64,000 nucleotides of DNA, taken from Burhinus oedicnemus (taxonomy: Eukaryota > Chordata > Aves > Charadriiformes > Burhinidae). Positions 37,918 to 52,450 of this stretch are shown here, piece by piece. Position numbers and translations under genes: made by a program. Under the pieces are notes generated by a model. The model had not been told where the DNA came from and did no database searches. It saw nothing but the letters and a program-made list of their open reading frames with translations. The DNA is taken from positions 1,243,381-1,307,380 of the forward strand of contig VFFE01007506.1 in NCBI GenBank assembly GCA_008921705.1, given 5' to 3'. Every line of letters begins with the position of its first letter. Positions within the stretch are counted from its first letter, which is position 1.

Positions 37918-38005
37918 AGCGGTAAAAGGGACCCAACAAGGTCACGTAGTCCAGCCTCACCACCCCCACCCCAGGCAGGAACAACTAAATTTAAACCATC
38001 TATCA
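37918..38005 (-). mobile_element. Old CR1 tail, antisense
   Basis: The + strand reads AAAAGGGACCCAACAAGGTC then ACGTAGTCCAGCCTCACCACC and CCCAGGCAGGAACAACTA. This parallels the reverse complement of the CR1 3' end (GGAAGGGACCT…ATCTAGTCCAACCCCC…GGCAGGAACACCT). Short and degraded. Confidence 0.5.
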
Positions 38006-41000
38006 CAGGAACTGCTTACTATACTTTTCTTGTCTGCTCACACATTCTTTTTAAACCAACCTTAACCTTTCTCTTTCAATTAAAAGAGGATGGATGGTAT
38101 CTTTCTTGCTCAATAGACTTCCTGCTGTTTCTCTCTTTCTATGTGTTGTTTTTGCTGGATGTTTTTCAAAGTCAAATGCCCTTCCTAGAAATCTGGGCAC
38201 CTTGTTGCTGGAGCTAAAACTGCTGTCAGAGTTTGCTGTTGACTAATGCGTGTAGACTGGGATTGATGTCATTTTTGTAAGAAAAGCAAATGCTTTCCGG
38301 AAAAGAATGGGAATATATATTATTGTGGACATTGAGATATGCATTATGGAGACAGTATGTTTTCTGTTCCTTATCTGATAATTTCCTTGATTTTCTGGGA
38401 CAGATTCCCAGCTGGTATAAACACGATTTCAAGTAGGACTGACCCATGCCAGCTTACACTAAGCAATAAGCTGGCTCTCGGTCTCGACAGACAGTCTACT
38501 TGAGCAACCTCAAGTGAGAATTCACAGTATTTCTCTGTGGCTCCAGCTGCACTGTACATGATGGTGTTTATCAAGAAAAAATATAAGCCTGTGGGAAAAC
38601 ACAGATTTGTTTGTAATAAGCACTACCGAGAAAACAGCAAAGACCCCTTTTTGGAAATAGAGATTTTCCTTACAAGATGCTATGGCTCAAAGGTATATTT
38701 TGGCCAAAATGTTATGCTCTGATGGAACACAGAAAAGTACAGGCCACAAGAAATGAGCTTTGATCAACAAATGGAGCATAAACACAGTTATCATATAATT
38801 ACGTCTCTGCCATTCTCTGCTGCAAAGATTGTAGAGTCAAGTAAAGCCCTGAAGTAGTAAGGGCATGAATACAAAATAGCTATTTTCTCATATTTCAAGT
38901 GATGCAGAAAGAAGTAACAGTCTATCCATTTTCACTGTGCAGTTTTTTAGCGTTCCTGAGCAGGACCTGGATGGTAAACACTTAATAAAAGAAAAAAAAA
39001 AAATAAGGGAAAAAAAAAAAGGAAGTCTCTTGCCTGTTTTCTCCTCGTATGTATTAAACTAATTACTCTGCTTTAACAAGGGGAACTTTGTTCTCATAAT
39101 TTCCAAGTTTCATTCCAACCCCTGCAGCTAATCATGACCACGGTCGCTGATAATGAGTAGTAAATTGTTATAGTCCTCGGAGCCTGATAGGTACATTCCA
39201 GCCTGCATCATGTAGCCCTGCTTCTCTATACATTATTGTTCACAGATGGTAGCTGTCAAACTCTGTCAACTTCATATACACATTCAGAGAGTCACATCCG
39301 CATTCCTGGAATTTATGACTGCACAGCCCTCACCTTCTAAGGCCCTTAATTCAATAACATGTCACGTCCCTTCAGTCTCACCCTGCTTTAAAATACTTTC
39401 ACCCACTTACAGGCCTTCCATTTGGAAAAAAAACCTACTGAGTTATTACAATGTAAATATTTTAATAGAATAGGGGGGGAAAGCCTATCTCGTTTTAAAC
39501 AGCCCCATTATTACGTTAAGATTGATGGTCAGGAGCTAATGGAGCATTTGCTTTAAAAGTTTATTTAACTACAAGGAAAGTGGATATAGATATGTGTATC
39601 TATTGACTGCCACATCACTGAGTCTTTGGGTAACAGTACATAATATAAAGACATATTTGCAGGGACTTCACTGTCTAAAGGGTATTACTGAGTCAAACTT
39701 CATCTAATATTTAAACCCTAAGCAAAATGAAAATAGGTAGGAAAAATTTCCATTTCATTTCAAAAGAACGTATTTTTTAATGAATAAATATTACACTTTG
39801 AAGATGGGCATCCAAGGATGCTGTCACTAATCACATGAACGAAAAAGTAGAAATTCCTTCCTCTGCCCAGACTGACAGTATGAAGTGCAAATAAGTAAAC
39901 AAAGCAAGTAAAGCATAGCAGGTAAAATAAAGGGCAGATTTCTTTTTTCTGCCTAACACCACAAAGGTGTTACTGGTAACCCAGACAGAGACCATACTTG
40001 CTGCACGTATCCCCCCTTCCTCGCTGGGCTCTTCTAGCCAAGCTCCTGTTGGCTCAGGAAAGAAAATCTGTAGAAGCATCTTTCCAGAGCTTTTGCACTT
40101 TCAAACTGGCTTTGTCTCTAGCTGCTCTTTTGTATCTCCTTCACCTGGGAGCATCTTCCAGAGAGGACTCGCATAAAGCAAGCTGCAGTAGTGGACTGTA
40201 AATGGACTGGACACGAATCAGCCAGAACTCTGAGCTGGATCTGCCCTTGCATTTCCCATCTCTGAGTTTCTCAGAAAGACAGCAGGTCTTTAGAACTGAG
40301 GGAAGCCGGATTTTACTAGGACGTGCACTATAAATACTTCTTAAAGAGAGAAAACTCAAACCCCTCACATCTCAGAAATTGAAATGATTGGTACATAACT
40401 CTCCCCTGTCCCATTGTGTCCTAAAAGATGGGCCCTTACTTAGAGGTTTGTTTTGTTGTTTTTTTTTAATTTGACCTCTTCCACAAATGAAGAACACCCA
40501 AGCATCGCCCTGCTGCCACCCCTGTGAGTGACTTGGCAGGAGTGCATGCCCTGAGAACGGCACACGGCGTTTCCCCACTAACTCAGCAGCGACACTGGCT
40601 GTGTCAGGAATTAAGGTAGTCTCACGCCGTGAACAAGCTGAACCAAGTTTTCCTCCTACCTGTCTTTCAGGATGAAGTAAGCCAGTTTGTACCTATGAAT
40701 AATGCAGTAGGACATAGCCCGTCTTGGAGGAACATTTCAATTACACCCCCACACCCCCAGTAAGAGGAGAACTGTGAGTAACGTGATAGGGGTTACTCTG
40801 AAATTCAGTTGCAATGCTGGTGTCTCCCTTCCCTCATTAACCTTTTTAAAAGAACCCTAAGGCTCTCACCAGTGTCCCTGGTGGGAAACGGTGCCACCAT
40901 TAAGGGCATGCAGCACACACACTATGTCACATTTATGGCCATCTCCTCCGCTGCTGATATCACTGTGAACCCATTGTCCCAGCAGTGATGAAAGGTTTGT

Positions 41001-44000
41001 GAGGCTATAATTTATCCAGAGCTGGATGTTCTGAGACTGCAGCAGTGCTGACCTCAAGATCATGTCACAGTGGGACTCCTTTATAGGTTCCCCCACGCAA
41101 GAGTGCATCCTGCCAAGGTGGAGACACAGCTTGGGTCGGAGGCTGGCTCTTGCAAAATCTTGGGAATAACATTCTGAAAACAGCATATTCTGTTGTCTAC
41201 CTTCACCTCGTGTGAAACAGTAACAGTTAAATCATGGCAAAACGCATCAAATGATACTTCCGTCCTAGCAACATGCAAGCTAAAAATGGTCAGGGATTTA
41301 ACTCAAGTTGTGATTTTAAGTCTACATATTCTCAAAGAAAGTGTGATAGAACAAGACACCTGGGAATGTAAGCAAAACAGAAAAAACCAAACAAAACAAA
41401 AAAAAAGGAAAAAATGCACCCACCTCATTAGTAAAACATTAACAAGGTGAAGAATGTTTTGATAGTCTGTGATTTCTGAGATTCTAGTCTGATTCCCTCG
41501 CTGCCACAGCTCTTCTCTATAACTGGGTAAATTGTGTGCAGCCTCACTCTATCACAGAGGAGATTCAAGGCTCCAAAACTACTCAGATATCGCAGTAAAA
41601 GTGGCTGCAAAAGGGGCTGCATTATCACATGTCTGGACTTGAGTCAGGAAAACATCTTTAGTCAGGAAAGCTCTCCAAGTCACCTGGAGATACGGTTTAT
41701 TCTCAGTGACACTGCCCCAGTGCTCTGTTGTTTGTCTCTTTGGAGAGCAGAAGCAGAAGGTTATATGAAAGCTATTGACTAAGAGCTTATCTGTTTTTAA
41801 GATACTGGAATGGGGGAAAAGCAATTTATAGTTTTTTGCCGTGACAAGAGAATGTCTCAGTCTGGTCTGCATATTCTCTCGGTGCTTCAGGGCATTAAAG
41901 AAAGGAGCATTACATGGCACACCACCTGCTGACAGAGCCACACCATCCATCAGCTGTGAAATCACTCAGCCAGGCCCATTCTGGCTCTTACTCCGTCCTG
42001 ATTTCTTGATAACTGTTCAGCTAGAAGTATATGGGATGTCTGAGCAACATAACCTCAAGGAATAATCTAGTCTTCCTAGAAGTATCTGTCTTGATCAGCC
42101 AGTTGTCTAAATAAAGGGAGCCATGGATACCAATTACCCTTCTAGGTGCTGGTCTATGACCTGAAACATTTGATGAAGATCCATGGGATAAGAGGGAGTG
42201 GGAAGAGCAGCAGTTAGTACAGATAGCGATTCAGTCCCACTGAATCATATGGGCCAGACTACTGGTCCATGTGATTCTGCAGTGACCTGCATGTGGGTAA
42301 GAAAAGCAGTTCTCTCCTTCTCTTAGTAAGGTTTATTGGAATAGCTTACCAAAATGCAGACTGCCTGGCCACAACAAGCGTGTGCAGAGTTCAGCAGAAC
42401 GTGGCTTTGATCTTAGCTGATAACTTAAGTGTTAATATATGGCAAGTAATTACAACTCAAACTTGAAAGAAAGTGCTCGAAAAAAATACATGACTTTTGA
42501 AAGAATGGTTATAATCATAAATTTAAAAAAGGGGGAAACTATAATTTGGTCTTACCTATGAGAAGAATTGCAGGTTATAGGGAAAAAAAATAAACTAATA
42601 ATTGTAAGATTGCCTGGATTTACATCTGCAAACTTTCTCTGCCATTGCAGGATCTGAACCAAATCCAAGTGTTTGAAAGCCACGGAAATTTTGCCCTTTT
42701 CAAAATACAAATCTAATCCACTCCAACTCTATGCACTGCTTGTTCCAAACAAAAAGCGGGCTTTTTTTCCTGTTTATATATTGGTTACAGCTTAACTGGG
42801 GATACAGTGGAGCCACTGTACTGGCGACTTGCTGCTGATCTACAGCACATTCCTTCAGGTGCCGATTAGAGCGGGCTTATCAGGAAGCTTTCTGCAGGTG
42901 CACGGGGAGCACGCCGCTCCGGCAGCAGGATGAGCGTTCTTCTACTGGAACATCAGGGCCTAATTACACAGCAGTCATCGGGGCAACACATGCAACACAG
43001 ACTATTTCTGATCCAAAGTCCGCAAATAATAGTGAAAAGCATTTTCTAATGCGAACAGAAGTGATTTTGCAAGCCAGGTTTTCGCTTCACCTTGCCAAGA
43101 GACTTAAATAGAAACATTCCTTTGCTGAGCGAGCCTATGCGGAAAATACACCACAGAATTGGTACACAATGAAACAATTTACAACCGCCTTGTAAAAAGT
43201 GCAATAGGTACATGTTTTTAAAAATATGTATGGGTCTGTACTACACTGCTTATTTTCAAACTGTTCTGTCCCTTGAGCCGCAGGATTCTGGATTCCCCTG
43301 TCTCACCAGGTGAAGAGAAGGGATGTAGGTGAGTAGCAGGAAGAAGACCTGGCAGGGGCATGAAACATTAAAAGAATTTAAACCAATCTGCTACTCACCT
43401 TCTCTTCACCGCTGGAGCCTTGCGCAAGCTGGAAAAGATGTTGATGGAGGTGAAGTATCACGTTAAAAGGCCAGGACTGGGGGAGACAGCCCCAGAGACA
43501 GCTCTGGGAAGGGAGATGGAGAGGCAGGGGAGGTTACCTGCCAGCTAAGGAGGAGCTACACGAAGAACTGGTTTCATGTGAGGAGGCGCAGGAAGCCTGT
43601 TTCCTTACTGGAACAAACAATGGTTTAGAGTGGAATTAGACTAATTGCCTCAGCAGCAGTTGCCAAAAATGGTGCTGAATGTGATTTTTATCCAAGCAAA
43701 CTGTATTCAGCACTACAACCAGAAGCTTTCAAGAGCCCTGACGGAACAGCACGTCCAGTGTGCTGAAACCACCACACCAGCAACCAAACACCCACTTCAC
43801 ATGCGTCCTGGGTGCTATGGCCACCTAGTTGTTTGGGGCACTTTTGGGACAGAGCTTTTTCTAGTTGGCATAACAGAAGCAGAAATAGGTTTGGGAGTTT
43901 TTCCACTCACAGAATAAAGCATTTTGTTGAACGTCAAGGTGGCAGGCTTTTGCGATGTGATAATTTGCAGGACTGAAATGTTTCTATGTAAGTAAGACAA

Positions 44001-45302
44001 TAAAACCTTGATAATAGATTTATGGGATTTGATTGTTCTAACAGTGAGAACTTCAGAACATACTTGTTCTGATCTTGATTATGCTATTAATGTGAAGATG
44101 ATTCAAGTATAAATTAATTACTCTTTAACAGTTGAATAAGGTACTCCAGATGTACTGTGGGAGTTTCCATATTTTTAATGAATATATAAATTAGATTGCT
44201 TGGTTCACAAAAAGGCACATGAGTACAGGAAGACAGACGTGCTGTTTTTACCTCCTCTATGGAGCACAGGGTCAAGAATTATCTACATACAAACAAGCAA
44301 GGTGAACACTGTGTACTGATCTTTGCTCTGCAGTAGAAGGGGTTTTGTTACCATGCACTGTCCTCACGGCAAAAAATTGAGAGACTACCAGCATAAACCG
44401 GTAGATTCAGCAGCAACTCCTCTGTTAAGTCTAGAGCTGAGTTATAAAATCAGTTGTCCTTTGTGGCTCTTGCATTAGATGAAGGATGGGAACTTTTCCC
44501 TCCTCTTCATCCCAATCATCCTGTGCCGCTGGATGAGAAAGCTCACACTGTACTAGTTCTGGGAACAAAAGGAACGGTTCTTTTCTCTAGCGCTGACAAC
44601 CTGATACCATACATAAGCACCGACAATTTAAATGAGGAACATGGAAAAGGTACAAGAAGTTTAGGCAGCTTAACTGAATTGTCATGCTTATTGAAGAGGG
44701 CCTCTGGTATCCCGAATTTGTATGCAGCCGGTGGAGCTGCTACGCCAGAATAATCAATCACCAGGAACACAAATGTGGACCCAACATGTTTCATTCAATT
44801 AAGTGTTCAGTAAGATTTTTGTCCTCCATCTAGGCATTCTAACAGCAAACATACCCAGGTGTTATCTTTTAAATAGAATTGTAATTTGAATATCGCCAAG
44901 CCAATAAGATCGTTACCAGAAAGGTCACAAGCATCCTTAAAATAGTGCAAAATGACCTATTTTCCAGTAACAAAAAGCCTCAAAGGTATGATTTTTTGAC
45001 ACCTTACATTCAGTTATTTTTGTCTGTCAGTGTTTCAATATCAGCTGAAAATCATCCTAAAGTGTTACAATATGGTGGCATTACGTTCCCTGCTCTCATG
45101 CTGGAACAAGAAGGGAAGCTCAGTGGTGTTCTTTCCATTTCTTTGCTAAATGTTGTATACATAGAAAAGAATAAGTTAGAGGGTAGGGCAGTACAGTCTT
45201 GAATACCAGTGGTGAAAGATTATAGCCTAATGATTTCAAAACCTCTAAAAATTATGCCCAGAACAAAACGTACCTGTACGTTTTTCCCCAGTATGCTGAG
45301 AG

Positions 45303-45341
45303 ATGAGTACAAAATATGAGTACAAAACATGAGTACAAAAC
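45303..45341. repeat. Three copies of a 13-bp unit
   Basis: ATGAGTACAAAAC (last base T in the first copy) is repeated head to tail at 45303-45315, 45316-45328 and 45329-45341. Confidence 0.9.
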
Positions 45342-46798
45342 AGTGCATGGGCTGCCTGTCTCCATAATAAAAGAATCACCAAGCTCTGCAGTAATTCTAA
45401 AATGAGATAGATATGGTTATTACCAGCAACTATTCAGCAAATGTCTCGGCTATCAGGTTTTTTCAGTTACAAAATAAGGGCAAAGAGGAGAAAGCCACCA
45501 GTCTTTTCTCCACTCCCATCTTACCAGCTCCACATTATTTCAGTGCTGATTATTAACCTTTAGTTGTTTTTAACGGTGGGTTTGGATCCTACGCAGCCTC
45601 ATGGAGACCTTGGTGCAATCCTCTGCATAATTTTCTTCCTTTGTCCCCTTGCTTTGTTTAAGTTTCGGATTTTTGAAATTGAAAAAATGAAGCCTAAGTT
45701 TCAAAAAGAAATGTTACAATAATTTAGAGTAATCTGGATTTTTTTCCCCTTAGTTGATGATACAGTGCAGTGGGTTTGCTTTTCAGCAGTGTGCTCCAGC
45801 ATTTTGCCACTTGCTCTGTTTTAGCTTTTTCTCCTTACAAGCCAACCGGTGGTGTAAGTGTTGCAACTTGAACAAGGCAAGGTCTCTGCCTTATACAAAA
45901 TATCCTGGATTTGATATACTAACATTTCCTTCACAAGACAAAAAGCCTTTTTGTTACAATTCATTAGGTTTCAAAAACCTATATATGACACTTCACTAGA
46001 ATTTTATCATTTCTGGGACTTATGGACGCTTCTTTCATGTTGCTGTGAAGCAGGGTAAACCTGCTATAATCTATCACTTCATAAAAGGCAGCTCTGTTAT
46101 TGTATGCAGAGAATCTAACAATTAAGATGCCCTGAATAAATGGGGAACAAGTATATCTTTAAACAAAATGACACTTCTTGTCCTTGGGTAGCCAAGGTGT
46201 TTGGCTATTGTACAGTGGGTACGATGAGGTAATGGATAACACAAGAAAGAACTCAATGCAGTAAAATCCCTTATTTACAGAAGTATGATTATAAGGAGAC
46301 ATATTTGCTCCTTTTGCTTTACACACAATTCCAGCTATTTAAAACGGTTGCAGAAGATCAAAATTATTATTGTTATAAAATCATTAATGCTATATATCCT
46401 GCACTGCTGCTGGGTGCCCAAAACTATGGAGAACCAGGTTCCTTAGGATATATCCAGACGTGATGGCACAAACTCCCCCCCAAAATTAGGTCTAAGCAGA
46501 CTAACTTGCATACTGCAAGAAGTCTAAATGCAATTTTATGGTGTTCCCCATAGGCTTATTTACCATGTTCCTCACTACTACCACAACAAGGACTGATTCT
46601 ATATAAATTACAGTGGACTTTTTTACACTGCACTGATCACATCCCTTTAGGGTCATCTGCAGATTTGCAGCTCCAGGAAGAGAACAGAGAATGGACTCCT
46701 GAGTGAGGGAACTGTATCCTTCTCTTGCCCTACAAATGCCTGAGAGCACACCTTCACAGGTACGCAAATTATAATGAGACCCTATCCATTTCCATTAA

Positions 46799-47377
46799 CC
46801 GTGGCCAGCAGGTCAAGGGAGGTGATTCTGCCCCTCTACTCTGCTCTGGTGAGACCCCACCTGGAGTACTGCATCCAGCTTTGGGGCCCCCAACATAAGA
46901 AGGACACAGACCTGTTGGAATGGGTCCAGAGGAGGGCCATGAAGATGATCAGAGGGCTGGAGCACCTCTCCTATGAAGACAGGCTGAAAGAGTTGGGGTT
47001 GTTCAGCCTGGAGAAGAGAAGGCTCCAGGGAGACCTTATAGGAGCCTTCCAGTACCTAAAGGGGGCCTACAGGAAAGATGGGGAGGGACTCTTTATCAGG
47101 GAGTGTAGCGATAGGACAAGGGCTGATGGCTTCAAACTGGAAGAGGGTAGATTTAGATTAGCTATTAGGAAGAAATTCTTTACTGTGAGGGTGGTGAGAC
47201 AATGGAACAGGTTTCCCTGAGAAGTTGTGGAGGCCCCATCCCTGGAGGTGTTCAAGGCCAGGTTGGATGGGGCTTTGAGCAACCAGGTCTAGTGAGAGGT
47301 GTCCCTGGCCATGGCAGTGGGGTTGGAACTAGATGATCTTTAAGGTCCCTTCCAACCTAAACCATTCTATGATTCTC
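46799..47377 (+). mobile_element. 5'-truncated CR1 LINE
   Basis: About 580 bases from the 3' end of a CR1 retrotransposon. The frame covers the end of ORF2 after the reverse transcriptase ([20 protein letters not shown], then [19 protein letters not shown]). One TGA at 47218 interrupts it, after which EVVEAPSLEVFKARLDGAL follows in the same frame. The tail ends TTCCAACCTAAACCATTC and TATGATTCT, the CR1 terminus. No target duplication is seen, as usual for CR1. It is better preserved than the copies near 21-23 kb. Confidence 0.93.
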
Positions 47378-50300
47378 TTATTACCTTCCTCCTTGCTCCC
47401 TAACTCTTTCCTGAAGACATAATGCCCCACAGAAGCTGGGCCTGCTGGGACCTACATTCTTGACAAGTCCTCTATCTTTGTTCTGATTAATCTTGGGTAA
47501 CTATCCATCCCTGGTGCAGATTGTTTCTGCATGCATGTTTACACTAGCCAACCTGCTCCAAACAGCTTGGAATCAAAAGCCTCAAGCAAATGCAGTAAAA
47601 CCCCCAGCACTGCGTTCAGCAGAGCTCTAGCTGAACAAGGAGCAAAGAGCCATGGGCTGTGATCTCAACCAGTTCTGTTTCTAGTTAGATGAGGATCAAA
47701 ACCATGTAGTCAATAAAACCAACTGCATTTAAATATTTAAAGTTCATGCCGAATTTGAGCACTGCTTTTCCAAAAAGCAGAGCTGATATTACCCTTTTTT
47801 TTTTTTTTCAGCTGAATTGATGCAATTATCTAAATGAACAATTCCTTTTCTGGACAAGTGGCCCACATACAATTTATTGGAGGAAAATTATCCAAGGTTA
47901 AAAAGATAAGTGAGGTTTTATGGCAACATTACTGAGTTGTTGTGTAATATACTTAATCATACACCTTGTGTTTTAGATATTGTTTTAGTAGATTACGATT
48001 GTGAAGAAAGTATATTTCAGACTCCTAAACTATCCATCTACAGACACTAATAACCAATGACTTGCATTGAATATCCCACCTCTTGCTAAACTGTAGATCA
48101 GAAATGCGAGAGGTGTGTGAAATGCTTCTGGTTTTGATATATAAAGTATCAAACAAGAAGAAAGACAAGTTTAGCTTTGATGCATACTAGACATACTAAG
48201 TTTTACAAAATGTTTACATTTTGTTCTATGTTTTATTCTGTTCTTGACAATTTTGTATCAGCTCTGCAGAAGTTTTGATCACCAACTAATTCTCACATTG
48301 ACCTTGATTTTGTACTTCATCACACATCAATACTTTGTTGGTGGAACAGACTACTGAGATTATCTTGTCACAAACAATATTTAACATCTCTCTAGCATGG
48401 GGCTTTGATTTTTTTAGCCTCAGTTAATGTTTTTAGGGGACTGAAGAAATGGACTTCCCACAATAGGTAGCATTCAGTTTGCGGTGGTTATTGAACTGTT
48501 CCAAACCAGAGCAACTAAACCCAGCTCTCAAGGTTCCTGCACAATGTGTGAAACACAAATCACTGCATCTTCACTTTCTCCTTCCATTCTTCAGAAGCAT
48601 TCACACAACCAGATCTACACTTTTCTTCAGTCCACGCCAAAAAATTTAAATCAAATTTGCAGTAGCTTTCCAGTTTCAAAATAAAATTGGAATTACAACA
48701 CCCCTGTATGTGATGAATATTTTCCTTCTCTTTTTCAGTCATCTCATGGTACTCCCTCAAGCTATCATTTTGTAAGAAGATTTGTTTCATTATTTTAACT
48801 CTGTGTTCTATCTGCTTTTTAATTACAATTAATTACATATTTTTTAAATAGGATTTTCTTTTACCACAATGACACTAAAGCATGCACACAAAAACCTGAG
48901 GCTGACTGTGTATTGTAGATCAAGTCTTCCATACCATTCTCTGTATGAAACTCATCTTTTCCTAAAGCTCTTTACCTTGATCATTGCTTTGATTTACAGG
49001 TTGGCCTTGTATTGTGTTACAGACTGAGTATGAACTGTAAATAGTGACTCTCTCTAGAGTTGTACTTTAGGAAACAAAATTCAAGCAGGGAGTTTAGTAT
49101 TACACAGGACTAGCTCAGGTTCTTAAAAGAACTGCATTGTGAGTAACAAAAACAATTTCCTCAAATCAAGCTCCTGCCTACTAAAATAGTTCATACTTGC
49201 ACGATTGCTTATATCGTGCAATGCCTCTATTTGATGATACATAGGGCACAGACTAAGACTTCTTGAAGGACAGTCTACAGCTACGTCTATGTGCTTTATA
49301 TTTCATTCAGTGCCTATAGGATAATAAATTAATTTTTCCTCTTGGCTTTGTGATATAACTATGGAATTACATTATCAAGAATTTCAGTGTGGCCAATCCA
49401 ATTTACTTGGCTGAATCAAACACGCTCTGCCACCTGAAGAGATTAAGGAATACCAATGATTTTGCTTTTAGCAACCAGCAATGGGATTTTCAAACTATTC
49501 AGCACTGGCCAAATTTTGCTCTATTGACATCAACAGTAAAACTGATTTCAGAAAGACTGGAAAGAAGCCAGTTCTAAATACTTCTGAAAACCCTACCCTA
49601 AAAATCCTTATTTTAAATTACTTCAAAACATGCAATTCATAGAATCTAGCATGAGAAATTCTGCCAGAGTGGATCTGAAAGGCAGCTGGGAATATAAGCA
49701 AACAGATGATCCATGTGATAGTCTTACTTGGAGCTTTGAAATCTGACAACTGAAAATAATGTACTTGGAATGAAAAACAATTCCTGTCCACCCTCTTTTC
49801 AATACATTAAATATTCACCTCTAATTTATTTTTCCACAAGAAAATGGCAAGAGCATTTTGCGCAACTGAATTTTATGCAAGACCCTCTCAAGCAGTCCGA
49901 CTTGTACTCAAATCTCAAGGCAATAAAACGTATATAAACTACATAAGAGTCTAACAGGATAAAAACAAAGGCACTTAAATCACTGTCTATAACTACTTTA
50001 AAGATTCTGATTACAAATTGCAAGGGATTTTTTCTCTCTGTCATCACACAAACATGCACAAAATATTAGGAAGATATTAAATAACCTTTTTAAAGCGGGC
50101 TCAGTAATAATATAATTATCCTAAATAAAAACAAAGAGCAGTGAAATGGGAATAATTCACAATTAAACTACAAAAGCCACAATGGAAGAACAGATCACTT
50201 ACACAGAAGAATAAAGATTATTATTCTGAAAGCGAAAACCAAAGGTACTACATGAGAAACTGTATGAGTCAAGCCAGAAACTTGTGACACCCTGCTGAAC

Positions 50301-51142
50301 AAGATGAAAGATGAGTTCAGGTTAACGGCATGAGGATTAGTGAGGAATGGTATAAATAACCCAACTTTATATAACCCCAAACCTTCAGACTGTGCCAGGG
50401 CACCTGGTAGCACAGCACCGAGCAGGAATGGCGAGGTGAGCTACTGAGATAACAAAGAGGCAAGACTGAGGACAGGACCGCAAACCATTTTAGACATTAG
50501 GTTATGAATAGCAACCTCATAAAGATAACCAAGGTTTGTAGAGAAGAGTGGGGGGCCTGACTCTCTGCTGAAGTAAACAAGCACAGTTTCAGTGAGTTTC
50601 AGTGAATTTCAGTGAAACTGTCTGAAGACCTGCCCTGCATTTGTACTAGCATGCTTGTCATCTCCCATACTGATTTACAGGTCCTAGTGACTTCCAACTA
50701 AGTTTGCATATTTCATTTTTGGAAGTTTTAAAGCTATCTAGATTTTAGCAGCCTTTTCAAATTCTAATTGATCTCCAGGTCTCAAGCCAGAGAGAGCTGA
50801 GAGAGCAGCTCTTCTATCACACTAGAGTTTATATGGAATGACATCTCCACTTAATGAAATTGCAAAAATTAAAAAAAAAATAATAATCCAGTAGTGGTAG
50901 TACTGTATCTATATTGTCTTCCTCATAAATCAAGTTCTGTCCAAGGGTTACATGGGAGCTGTTACTAACCACATAACAAATGCCGTATCTCCTTACAGTT
51001 CCCAAAGTGACAGCGGCACTGTAACTCATAGCATTGTGAAGCAGTTTGAGATACATGGGATATTCAAGAGGGTATATAACATATTCACTATTTTTCTTTA
51101 CCTTCTCATTTCACAGCCAAACCCTATATCCAAATATGGAGA
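47378..51142. other. AT-rich intergenic sequence
   Basis: No gene or recognisable repeat apart from a 10-bp triplication at 50585-50614. Open frames are short and on both strands. Confidence 0.55.
50585..50614. repeat. Three copies of a 10-bp unit with inverted ends
   Basis: AGTTTCAGTG occurs at 50585-50594, 50595-50604 and, with one change, 50605-50614. The flanking CAGTTTC (50584) and GAAACTG (to 50620) are inverted copies, so the block can fold back on itself. Confidence 0.75.
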
Positions 51143-51421
51143 GAGGGTGCCCAGTGACAGGACAAGGGGCAACGGGCACAAACTTGAACGTAGGAAGTTC
51201 CATCTAGACATGAGGAGGAACTTCTTTCCTTTGAGGGTGGCAGAGCACTGGAAGAGGCTGCCCAGAGAGGTGGTGGAGTCTCCGACTCTGGAGACATTCC
51301 AAACCCGCCTGGACGCCATCCTGTGCAACCTGCTCTAGGTGATCCTGCTCTGGCAGGGGGGTTGGACTAGATGATCTCCAGAGGTTCCTTCCAACCCCAG
51401 TGATTCTGTGATTCTGTGATA
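51143..51421 (+). mobile_element. Short CR1 LINE 3' end
   Basis: About 280 bases of CR1 tail. The frame SDRTRGNGHKLERRKFHLDM and then FFPLRVAEHWKRLPREVVES matches the end of CR1 ORF2. It is followed by GGTTGGACTAGATGATCTCC and the terminal GATTCTGTGATTCTGTGAT repeat. It belongs to a different subfamily from the copy at 46799. Confidence 0.93.
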
Positions 51422-52324
51422 CGATAGCTGAAGTTGCATTCTGTTAATAGTCATAATTCTAGTCAAAAAGGAAAACCATCAGCCCCTCTCTAATGGCATA
51501 AATAGAGATACTCAAGTTCTCAATGTTTTATGATGAATTCTTAGCACACTTTCTTTTTCTTAGAAATCTCCAAAGAAAGTGGGCAAATAGGTCAAGGGAA
51601 GAATTTATAAAAATTATGGAATACACAGTATATAGCACAAAAGCCAGGTGGTGTTAACTTCATTATGGAATTATGACAACAGCAGTAATTTTTCTTTTCC
51701 TGCTAACCTCTAAAATATGTTGCCTGTAGGCATGCAAGAAAGAAAAAGAAAATTTTTTGTACTTTTTAAATATCAGCTTAACAGTATCTGAAATTGTAAG
51801 TATTAATCAGTTACACAGATAGCTACAAGGCAGAGCTAATATTTTTCCATATCTTAAACTTTGTTTAGCCTGTCTAATTTTGTAATTCTTTCAAATCACA
51901 GACACATATCCCATAGCATTTATTAACAGCAGTTGCTTCTCCATGTTCTGTCAGTTTAAAATGTTTTTTTGCTTAGCATTTCTGAGAAATGGTAACAACA
52001 AAACTCGAATAGTATAATAAATCTATTGAGTGTTCATAAATTGGTTGAAGGGAAGAAGCCCCACGAGGAGAGAAAATCATGGCTACCGCAGAGGAAGACT
52101 GCAGCCTCAGGAGCCTGGGAAGAACATGGCAATCTGAGGAACTTGATGTAGAGCTTAATAGGACCAACCTGTAGAAGTACCTTGAGATCTTCTTTTTGCT
52201 TTGACCCACAGTAAATCGACACACTGCAGTGTCTTGTAGCCAGTCAGGTGAGAACAGATGAAATACTTACTGTGAATCAGAACAGATACAGCAATAAACA
52301 TAAGCCTGGAAGAAAAAACAGAGG
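51422..52324. other. Unique sequence left of the provirus site
   Basis: AT-rich host DNA without a gene. Its last bases (…ACAGAGG) directly precede the duplicated block at 52325. Confidence 0.5.
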
Positions 52325-52450
52325 TACAGCACCCCAGTAGCAGTAAAAAAATCAGCATGTTACTTATTTGTATAATTGGTTTCCTTTAACTAATGCATGT
52401 GGTAAAGCAATGCTGGAGAGGAGCGACAGCAGATGGAACCATCATTTCCC
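52325..52450. repeat. First copy of a 126-bp duplicated host segment (empty-site allele)
   Basis: These 126 bases, starting TACAGCACCCCAG and ending CATCATTTCCC at the gap, are repeated base for base at 53034-53159. Here they directly continue the left host flank with no retroviral DNA in between, as expected for the chromosome without the insertion. The first six bases, TACAGC, would be the target site. The base before the repeat differs between copies (G at 52324, A at 53033), so homology starts exactly at the LTR edge of the second copy. Confidence 0.85.

Larger units (their letters stand above)
32376..46798. other. Intergenic sequence, mostly unique and AT-rich
   Basis: I find no gene I can support in these 14.4 kb. 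It contains a G-rich tract (34038-34064), a probable antisense CR1 tail (37918-38005) and a 13-bp triplicated repeat (45303-45341). An isolated strong minus-strand donor (CAG|GTAAGT, ending at 37140) is present without a convincing partner. Confidence 0.5.
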
